DNA of 64,000 bases from Flavobacterium ginsenosidimutans (GTDB lineage: Bacteria; Bacteroidota; Bacteroidia; Flavobacteriales; Flavobacteriaceae): contig NZ_QJRJ01000071.1 in NCBI RefSeq assembly GCF_003254625.1, positions 1 through 64,000 on the forward strand, read 5' to 3'. The position numbers and the translations under genes were made by a program. The notes below the pieces were generated by a model, which saw nothing but the letters and a program-made list of their open reading frames with translations, was not told the DNA's origin and ran no database searches. This document shows positions 1-11,200 of the stretch, one piece after another (positions within the stretch are counted from its first letter, which is position 1; each line of letters starts with the position of its first letter).

Positions 1-2250
1 CGGCTACAATTGCTACAGTGCCATTCTCTTGTAACACTTCAAACGGAAAAGTGGCAGGAACAGTTACAATTAATGTTACTGCAGGAACAGGTACTGCACC
101 ATATGAATACAGTTTCAATGGAAGCGGTTATAGTTCAAATAATGTATTAACATTAAATGACAACGGAGCTGATCAAGCATTTACATACGCAGTTAGAGAT
201 GCAAAAGGATGTCCTGTAACAGGTTCTGGAACTTTATTAAAATTAAATCCTCCAACAGATTTAACTTTTGCTTCTCCAGCAGTAACATGTACTGCAACTA
301 CAACAACTGTTACTTTAACAGCTGTAAACGGAGTTGGTACATTACAATATGAAACAATTGCTCCGTCTACTGCAATTATTGTAAAACAATCATCAAATGC
401 TTTCGCAAATCTTGCTCCTGGATCTTACACTTTCAGAGTAACAGATGCAAACGGATGTTATTATACAGAGCCTTATGTTGTAAGTCCAGTAACACCTATT
501 ACAGTTGTTGGAAATAAAACAAGCGACGCTCTTTGTAAAGGAGGCGCTACAGGATCTGGTACTTATACAGTATCTGGAAATGCTACAGTGGGTGCTTATA
601 CATTCACTTTAACAGCAGGAACATTAGGATCAGGTACGCTTACAAAATCAGGAAACACACTGACATTATCTAATGTTGCTACAGGAACATATACAGTTCA
701 AGTAACAGATACTGCAACAGGTTGTACAAACACAGCAAGCATCACTATTGATGAGCCAGCTGTAGCTTTATCTGCAACAGCAGTTTCTACAAATGTAAAT
801 TGTAATAATGATAATGCGCAAATCACGGTTACTGCCGCAGGTGGTACACCAAATTATACTTACGCTTACGCGCAAAGCCCATCAACTGTTCCAACATCTG
901 CATATGTAAATAGTAATGTATTGACAGTTGATACAAATTCTGGAGCTAATTTAGGTTGGGATGTTTATGTAAAAGATGCAAATGGTTGTACAACTAAAAC
1001 TTCTGTTACAGTAGTTGTAGATGCATTGCCAGCAATTACTAACGTAACAGTAAACAACCAATGTGCAGGTTCAGGAAGTACATTTACTATTACAGCAACA
1101 GCGACTGGTCTTGCTCCATTATCTTATGGAATTAACGGCCCAACTGGTGCTTTCCAAGCAAGTAATACATTTACAGTTGCTGCAGGAACTTACACAGTTT
1201 ATGTGAAAGATAAAAACAACTGTATCGTAGCTGCTACAACAGCAACAACAGTTTATCCTCAATTAACAGCAGCTGGTACAGTTAGTAAAGAATTAGATTG
1301 TACTTCTACTCCAAATGCAACTATTACAGTTACAATTACAGGAGGTAGAGCACCATATACTTATACAACGAAAAAAGGATCTGGTACTCCAAGTGCAGCA
1401 AGCGCTCCAATTTCAGGCCCTACATTTACTTATTCAGTTACTCCTGCTAATGCAGATACTTATACATTTGTAATTACAGATGCTAACGGATGTCAAAAAA
1501 CAGCTGTAGTTACAGTTGATCCAATTACAAATCCAACTGTTACAGCGGTTCAAACAAACGCTAGCTGTAATGGAGCTTCAGATGGATCAGTTACTTTAAC
1601 AGGTGCTGGCGGATCTGGCGGATTTACTTATAGCAACAATGCTACAACAGGTTTCACAGCTAGTCCAACATTTGCAGGATTAGCAGCTGGTTCTTATACA
1701 TTCTATGTTAAAGATAGCAAAGGATGTACAGGTTCAGTGGCTGTGACTATTACTCAGCCAGCTACTTTAGTAGCTACAATTGCTACAGTGCCATTCTCTT
1801 GTAACACTTCAAACGGAAAAGTGGCAGGAACAGTTACGATCAATGTAACTGCAGGAACTGGTACTGCACCATATCAATACAGCTTCAACGGAAGTGGTTA
1901 TAGCTCAAATAATGTATTAACATTAAATGACAACGGAACGGATCAAGCATTTACATACGCAGTTAGAGATGCAAAAGGATGTCCTGTAACAGGTTCTGGA
2001 ACTTTATTAAAATTAAATCCTCCAACAGATTTAACTTTTGCTTCTCCAGCAGTAACATGTACTGCAACTACAACAACTGTTACTTTAACAGCTGTAAACG
2101 GAGTAGGTGGATTAGAATATGAAACAATTGCTCCGTCTCCAGTAATTATTGCAAAACAAACATCAAATGCTTTCGCAAATCTTGCTCCTGGAACTTACAT
2201 GTTTAAAGTTACAGACGCAAACGGATGTTATTATACAGAATCATATACTG
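1..2250 (+). repeat. 590-residue super-repeat inside the adhesin gene (1770 bp offset)
   Basis: Bases 1 to about 480 recur almost unchanged from 1771 to about 2250, an offset of 1770 bp (590 codons). For example, the stretch encoding TVPFSCNTSNGKVAG appears at 16 and again at 1786. The identity is at nucleotide level, indicating a recent segmental duplication or gene conversion rather than only conserved protein motifs. Confidence 0.85.
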
Positions 2251-5200
2251 TTAAGCCAGTAACACCAATTACTCTTACAGCTAATAAATTAAGCGATGTA
2301 TTATGTAATGGTGGTAACACAGGATCTATCAGATTAAATGTTGCTGGTTTTGGTTCTACTTATTCTTATACAGTTAATGGTGGAACACCTGTAACAGCTG
2401 TTAATACTGCTACAGTTACATTATCAAACTTAACTGCTGGTACTTATGCAATCGTAGTAACTGATGAAGTTACAGGTTGTACAGCTCCGGCTTCAATTAC
2501 AATCAACGAGCCAGCAGCGGCTTTAGCAGCAACATACGCTACTGTAAATGCTAACTGTTTTGTTGGTACTTCTGAAGTTACAGTTACTGCAACTGGAGGA
2601 ACACCAGTTTACAGATATTCATTTGTACAAGACGGTGCTGCAGTTGGAACATATTCAAATAATAATAAAGCAAACTTAGATCCAGCGGTTAACTTAAACT
2701 GGGATGTTTATATTATTGATGCAAATAATTGTACATTCAAATTAGATGTTACAATTGCAAGAGATGCTGTTCCTACAGTTACAGCTTCTGCTACAGGTCA
2801 GTGTTTTGGTGTAGGTAGCTACACTATTACTGCTACACCAGGAGCAGGTCTTGTTGCGCCTTTATCTTATAGCATAAATAACGGTGCATCTTATCAGGCA
2901 GGTAATACTTTTGTAATTACTACACCTGGAAATTACACAGTAAGAATTAAAGATGGTAACGGATGTACTGCAAATAGTAATGTCGTTATCGTTGATACTA
3001 AATTGACACTTTCAGCAGTGTTGAATAAAGATATAACTTGTAGCGCACCAACTGCAGCTCAAGTTACTCTAACTGCTGGTGGAGGAAATGGAACATATAC
3101 TTACACTAGTTCTCCAAATACAGGAACTTTCGCAGGAAATGTATTTACAACAAATACAGCAGGAACTTACACATTTACTGTTACTGATGGAAATGGTTGT
3201 CCAGCAACTGCTACCGTTGTTATAACAGCTCCAGTATTTCCAGATATTACTGGTGTAACACAAACTCAGGTTATTAGCTGTAATGGAGATAATTCGGGAG
3301 CAATTTCTATTGCTATTGACAATTCAAAAGGACAAGCTCCATTTGTATATACTGTTTTAAATACAACTACAGGCGTTGATTACGGACAACAAACTTCTGG
3401 ATTAGCAGCTGGTGATTATGTAATTACAATTACTGATGCAAAAGGATGTACTGATACATTCCCAATAACAATCACCCAACCTGATCCTATTGTAATTGAT
3501 TACGCAACAACACCTTTAAGATGTAATGGTTCTGGAATTACTCAAGGAACAATTACTATTAATTCAGTAGTGGGAGGAACACCTCTTTATGATTATTATG
3601 TAACAGGAATCAACAATTATAATAAATCAATTACAGGACAATCAGGAGGAAGTGCTGTTTTTGAAGTAGTTGATTTTGGATTATACCAAATTAGAGTTGT
3701 AGATCAAAATGGATGTACAGCACAAATTTCAAATGTATTGATTGCTGCTCCAGTTAATGAACTTGATATTCAAGTTGATGTAACTGCAAATTGTGCGGGT
3801 GGTCAAGCAACAGTTCGTATTTTATCTGCTTTCGCAGGAAATGGTCCATTCCATTTTAACATCTATAATGGTCCTGGTCAAGTTTGGACTGCTGATGGTG
3901 TTGGTGGATGGCAGGGAGAAATTCCAGCGAACAGTAAAACAACTACTTTTACAGGACTTACTCCTGGAAAAACATATTCATTCATTGTTTATGATGAAGA
4001 TACTCGTTGTTATTATTTCCAATCATCTAACGGACCAATTCCAACTAGTTCAACTTTAGTACTTGATACTTTTGTTCCTAGAAACATTACGTGTACAGGT
4101 GCAAATGATGGGAACGTAAGTTTTACAGTTAGAAACACTTATGCAACATCAGTAGATATTTCTTATGATATTATTAATGCATTTACAAATGTTTCAACTG
4201 GAAATACAGGTACAAGAACAATAGCAGCTGGAGGATCTGCAGTTATTAATTTAGCTGCTGCTACACCACTACCTGTTGGAAGTTACTATGTATTGGTAAG
4301 TGAAACTTCTGGAAGTAATGTAGGATGTGGAATTTCTTCTGCAAACTTTAACATTGAAGAGTCTCCAGTTGAATTGTCAGTTACAGCTTCAGTTTCTAAA
4401 AAGGCAAACTGTAATGCGAATTCAGGAATTATTACAGCTGTAGCTAAAGACGGTACAGGCCCATACACTTATTTATTATTATTAGATACAGATCCTGCAC
4501 CTACAGCATTAACTGCTGGATGGGCTTCTGCTAATACATTTAACAGAAATGCTGGAAACTATGTTGCCTATGCAAAAGATGCTTATGGTTGTATTAAGTC
4601 TGCTGCAGTTACATTGGATAAATATACAGACCCAACGATTACTGCTCCAGCAGAAATTTGTTACGATGGTAATCCATTTATAATAACTGTTGGTGGAAAT
4701 GTAGATCTTACTATTGGTGGAGCTGCTACTTACAGTGTAAATGGAAGCACTTTCCAAACAAGCCCTGACTTTACGTATAATGCTCCAGGTACTTATACTT
4801 TAGTTATTAAAGATGGTAATGGCTGTACTGCAACCACTACTTACGAAGTTAAACCACAGTTACAGTTAAGTGTGGAATTAACAAAAGAATTGGATTGTAC
4901 AGCGAGTCCAGCTGCACAAATTACTTTAACTGCTACAGGAGGCTACAATACAAATTATACTTATGAGTATTCTACAAATGGTGGAGGAAGTTATATTACT
5001 ATGACATCAAATGTGCTTACAACAAGTGTATTAGGAAATTATATTTTCAGAGTAAGCGATGATAAATTGCCAACAGCTTGTCAAGCTACTGCAACATTTA
5101 CATTAGACCCTCTTCCAAATACTGTGTTTACAACTGCTCAGACACATGTAAGCTGTAATTTAGGTACAGACGGAACAATTACTGTAAATGTAACTTCAGG

Positions 5201-8200
5201 AGTTGGTCCTTACCAATACCAATTAAATGGAGGAACATTCCAAACATCAAATGTATTTACTGGATTATCTGCGGGTACTTCATACATTATTACTGTTAGA
5301 GATGCTAAATCTTGTATTTTCCCAAGTGCAGCAATTACAATAACTCAACCAACAGCTTTATCTGCTAGTTCTACGATTACAACAGCATTAGTTTGTAATA
5401 CAGGAAATGTGCCAAGTAAAGCGGTTGTAACTGTTACAGGTGTGGACGGAACTTCTCCATACTTATACAGTTTTGATAATGGAACGACTTATACAAGTTC
5501 AAATACATTTGAAACTTACGTAGGTACAACATTTGATGTTTTAGTAAAAGATGCTAAAGGATGTATCTATACTTTAGTAGACGGAGTTGATGTTCCGGCA
5601 TTAAATCCACCTACAATAACAACTATCACAGGTACGCCAGTTTATTGTGCACCTGCTGCTAATACAACAAGTACAGTTACTGTTACCGCTACAAATGGAG
5701 TTGGTTCATTAACGTACACGATCTTATCTCCTGCAAGTGCAACTTCAAATGTTTCTGGTGCAGCTTCAGGTATATTCACGATGTTAGCTCCTGCTACTTA
5801 TTTATTTGAAGTAACAGACGCAAACGGATGTAAAGATCAAAAATCATATACTGTTGATCCAGTAACAAACATTACAATTGCTGGACAATTAGTAAGCAAT
5901 GTGGTTTGTAACGGAGAATCAAACGGTGCTGTGAAATTCACAGTTGCTAATTACGGAACAAGCTATACAGCTGCCTTAACAGCAGGTACAGGTACACTTG
6001 TTCAGACAGGAAATACTGTTGATGTTACAGGTCTTGTTCCTGGAACTTATACAGTAACAGTTACAGATAATACTACAGGATGTACGGCATTTGCTTCTGT
6101 AACAGTTGCTCAACCAACAGCGTTAGTTCTTAATCCAGTAACTAACATAAATGCAAACTGTAATTTTGGTGCAAAAGTTTCAGTTGCTGCTGCAGGCGGA
6201 ACTCCAAATTACAAATACCAATTTGTTGAGGATGGAGTTACACCAGATCCAGCAGATTACGGTACTGCTTCAAATGCAGTATTAGATCCAACAGTAAATA
6301 CTCAGTGGGATGCTTATGTAATTGATGCTAACGGATGTGAAACTAAATTGGATATCACAATTGATACTGATCCACTTCCAGCTATTGATTTGACAGCATC
6401 AGTTTATTGCTACTCAGGCGGGCCAGTTCCAATCACTATTTCAGGATCGGGTGTTGCACCTCTAATGTATAGTATTGGTAACGGATACCAGTCTAGCCCT
6501 AACTTTGTATTGAATGCGCCAGGCAACTATAAATTCTATGTTAAAGACGCAAACGGATGTATCGTTGAAGCTCCGTATACATTAAACCAAGAGTTGTTAT
6601 TACAAGCTACTTTAACACAAGATTTAACTTGTGCAGGATCAGCTACGATTACATTCTTAGCAACTCAAGGAACAAATTCTTACACAGGAGGATATGAAGT
6701 TGACTATAACGGTGGAGGATATAATCCTGTAACGTCACCTTACACTGCAATTGCAGCTGGAACTTACACTTTCAGAGTAACAGACAGTCAAGGATGTCAG
6801 GCAGTATCTATTCCAGTAGTAGTTACACCAACAACAACTCCAACGGCAACATTCACACAAACAAATGTGAGCTGTATTGGAGGAAATGATGGAAGCATTA
6901 TCGTTACTGCTGCAGATGGTATTTTACCATACCAATACAGAATTAACGGAGGTACTTACCAAAGCTCAAACATATTTACAGGCTTAATAGCTGGAACTTA
7001 TAATATTGAGATTCGTGACGCTAAACAATGTACGTCAGTAATTGTAACAGCTACGATTACTCAACCAACAGCTCTTGCAGCTACAGGTGTATTGACACAA
7101 AGCTTAACATGCGGAACAGGAAATGCTACTCAACCAGCAATTGTTACAGTAAATGTGACTGCAGGAACAGGAACATCTCCTTACCAATATAGCTTCAATG
7201 GAGGAACAAACTACAGTGGAACAAATACATTCACTACTTACAACTCAGGAACAGTTACAGCATACGTAAAAGATGCTAACAACTGTATCATTGCGGTGCC
7301 AGTTGATGTAATTGTACCTGCATTGAACCCTCCAACAGATATGGACATTACTGGTACACCAGTTTATTGTTCACCTATTGCTAGAACAACAAGTACTGTG
7401 ACTATTAATAGTGTAACAAATGGAATTGGAGGACTTCAATATGAGATTCTTTCTCCAGTTGCTGTGGCTAAACAAAATTCTAATGTGTTTGCAGGTTTAG
7501 CGCCAGATACTTACTTGTTCCAAGTAACAGATGCAAACGGTTGTACTTATAAAGAATCATATACAGTACTTCCAGTGACAAACATTACAATTGCAGGACA
7601 ATTAGTAAGCAATGTTGTTTGTAACGGAGAATCAAACGGTGCTGTGAAATTCACAGTTGCTAATTATGGAACAAGCTACACAGCTGCATTAACAGCAGGT
7701 ACAGGTACACTTGTTCAAACAGGAAATACTGTTGATGTTACAGGTCTTGTTCCTGGAACTTATACAGTAAGAGTAGTAGACAATACAACGGGATGTATAG
7801 CAACTGCTTCTATAACAGTTACGCAACCAACAGCATTAGTTCTTAATCCAGTAACAAACGTAAATGCAAACTGTAATTTTGGAGCGAAAGTTTCAGTTGC
7901 TGCTGCAGGCGGAACTCCAAATTACAAATACCAATTTGTTGAGGATGGAGTTACACCAAATCCATTAGATTACGATACTGCTTCAAATGCAGTACTAGAT
8001 CCAAATACAAATACTCAGTGGGATGCTTATGTAATTGATGCTAACGGATGTGTTGCTAAATTGGATATCACAATTGATACTGATCCGCGTCCAACAATCA
8101 ATTCATCAGCTGGATTGTATTGCTACGCAGGAGCTCCAGTTCCAATTACTATTACAGGAACAGGTGTTACGCCTTTTACTTATAGTATTGGTAACGGATA

Positions 8201-11200
8201 CCAATCTAGTCCTAACTTTGTATTGAATGCGCCAGGTAACTATAAATTCTATATTAAAGACGCAAACGGATGTATTGTTGAGTCTCCTTACACTTTACGT
8301 CAAGAATTGTTATTACAAGCTATTTTAACACAAGATTTAACTTGTGCAGGATCAGCTACGATTACATTATTGGCAACTCAAGGAACTTTAACTTACGCTG
8401 GTTTCGAGGTTGATTATAACGGAGGAGGATATTTCCCTGCAACATCACCTTACACTGCAACTGCAGCTGGAACTTACACTTTCAGAGTAACAGACAGTCA
8501 AGGATGTCAGGCAGTATCTATTCCAGTAATAGTTACACCAACAACAACTCCATCAGCAACATTCACACAAACAAATGTGAGCTGTATTGGAGGAAACAAT
8601 GGAAGCATTATCGTTACAGCTGCTAATGGTATTTTACCATACCAATACAGAATTAACGGAGGTACTTACCAAAGTTCAAATATCTTTACAGGCTTAACAG
8701 CAGGAACTTATAACATTGAGGTTCGCGATGCGAAACAATGTACGTCAGTAATTGTAACAGCTACGATTACTCAGCCATTGGCTCTTGCAGCGACAGCGGT
8801 ATTGACACAAAGCTTAACATGTGGAACAGGAAATGCTACTCAACCAGCAGTTGTTACAGTAAATGTAACTACAGGAACAGGAACAGCTCCTTACCAATAT
8901 AGCTTCAACGGAGGAGCAAATTACAGTGCAACAAATACGTTCACTACTTATAACTCAGGAACAGTTACAGCTTACGTAAAAGATGCTAACAACTGTATCA
9001 TTGCAGTACCAGTTAGTGTAACTATCCCTGCATTGAATCCTCCAACAATTAGTACAATTAACGGAACCGATATTTATTGTGCTCCGACAGCTAATACAAC
9101 TAGTACAGTAACTGTAAATGTTACAAACGGAGTTGGTCCATTGCATTTCGAGATTCTTTCTCCAGCAAGTGCAATAACAAATACTTCGGGAGCTGCTAGT
9201 GGTGTGTTTACATTACTTGATGCAGGTACATACTTATTCCAAGTAACAGATGCTAACGGATGTAAAGACCAAGAATATTACACTGTTAAACCATTAGTTA
9301 ACATTACAATTGCTGGTCAATTAGTTAATGATGTTAGCTGTAATGGCGGTGCAAATGGTTCTGTGAAATTTGACGTGAATAATTTTGGTACAACATATAC
9401 TGCTGCATTAATCGGTGGTCCAACTACTGGAACTATTACACAAGTAGGAAAAGTTGTAACTTTAACTAATTTACCAATCGGTAATTATACAATTGAAGTT
9501 ACAGATCAAGTAACAAACTGTAAAGCTAGTGCTTCAGTAACTGTTGGTCAACCATCAGTATTAGCATTAACTGAAACAGTAAATGTTCATGCAAATTGTA
9601 ATTCAGGTGCAAAAGTAAGCGTAACTGCTGCAGGTGGAACTCCAAATTACAGATATGCATTTATCGCAGGAACTGGAACTCCAACAGCTGCTGATTATTC
9701 TAATAACAATAATGTGATATTAGATCCAGCAGTAAATACAGCTTGGAGAGCTTATGTTATCGATTCTAATAATTGTGAAACATTTATTCCAATTACAATT
9801 GTGATGGATCCATTGCCAAGTGCAATTACTGCTAACGTGACAAGCCAATGTCCAACAGCAGCAGGTGAATATACATTTACTGTTAGCGTTGGTTCAGGTG
9901 TTGCACCTTATGAGTATAGCATCGGAAGCGGATTCCAATCTAGCCCAACATTTACAGTAAATAAAGCAGGAACTTACGATATTACTGTAAGAGATGCGAA
10001 TGCGTGTACAGCAACTGCGACAGCAGCTGTGACTATTTCACCAGCATTACAACTTAATACTGTTGTAAATGCGCTTCCAAGCTGTACATTAAATAATGGT
10101 AGGATTACAGCAACTGCTTCAGGTGGTTCTGCAACAGCAAATTATAGATATACTTTAGATGGTGGTGTTTCTGTAAATACTACACCAGCAGTATTCAATA
10201 ATGTTGCTCCAGGTACACACATTGTAAGAGTAAGAGACGTTGTTACAGGATGTGCATTCCAAGTAACAGTTGAAATTGCTCCAGCAACAGTGATAACAGG
10301 ACTTGCATTACAAGGAACTAATGTTTCTTGTAAAGGTGGATCAGATGCGTCAATCACTGCTACTTTAGATCCAAGCAGTGCAGGTGTAAATGATAATCCA
10401 GTTTACACTTATACATTAACAGGTACGACTGCTTTAGGTGTTGCGGTAAACAGACCAGCTCAAACACTTAATGTATTCGAAAACCTTCAAGCGGGAGATT
10501 ATACAGTGACTGTAACATCTGGAAGAGGTTGTGAAGATTCTGAAGATATCAGAATTATCGAAAACCCAGTAATTACAGTAGCAGCTCCAATTATTGCACA
10601 ATACGGTTGCGCAACTGGAACAAATACATCAGCTTATGCTACGATTACTGTAGCTACAGTAACAGGTGGTTCAGGAAACTTTGTAATCTACGAGTTCTTG
10701 AAAAACGGTGTAGTAGTTCAAAAAGGTGCTGAAAACGTATATACTGAAGCTGATTTCTTAGGAGGAAGCTATACTGTAAACGTTTACGATGACAATGGAT
10801 GTATGGGAACTACTGCTGCAACATCAGTTATTACTCCATTTATTAGTTTAGACGCTGTAAATGTAAATGTAGATACAGCTGTAACTTGTACTTCTAACGA
10901 AGATATCACAGTTACTGTTACATCAACAGGTGGTACTCCAGTACTTCTTAACTATACAGTTACAGGTACAAATGGAAATACATTCACTCAAACAAATACA
11001 AGTGGTGTATTCACAGGATTAACAATAGGAGAGTATCTAATTACAGTTAATAACCCAGCGACAGGTTGTTCAATTCAATCAGTACATTATGTTAATAATC
11101 CTAATACTTTCGATATTAAAGCAGTAACAGTAAACGGACAAATTTGTTACGGTGCTGCTAACGGAAGCGTTGATTTAACTTTTGTTGATAATCAATTGAA

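Noticed and set aside
4286..9146. Several minus-strand open frames inside the adhesin gene
   Set aside because: They come from codon repetition of the repeat protein; they are Ser/Cys/Thr-rich shadows and share no start context.
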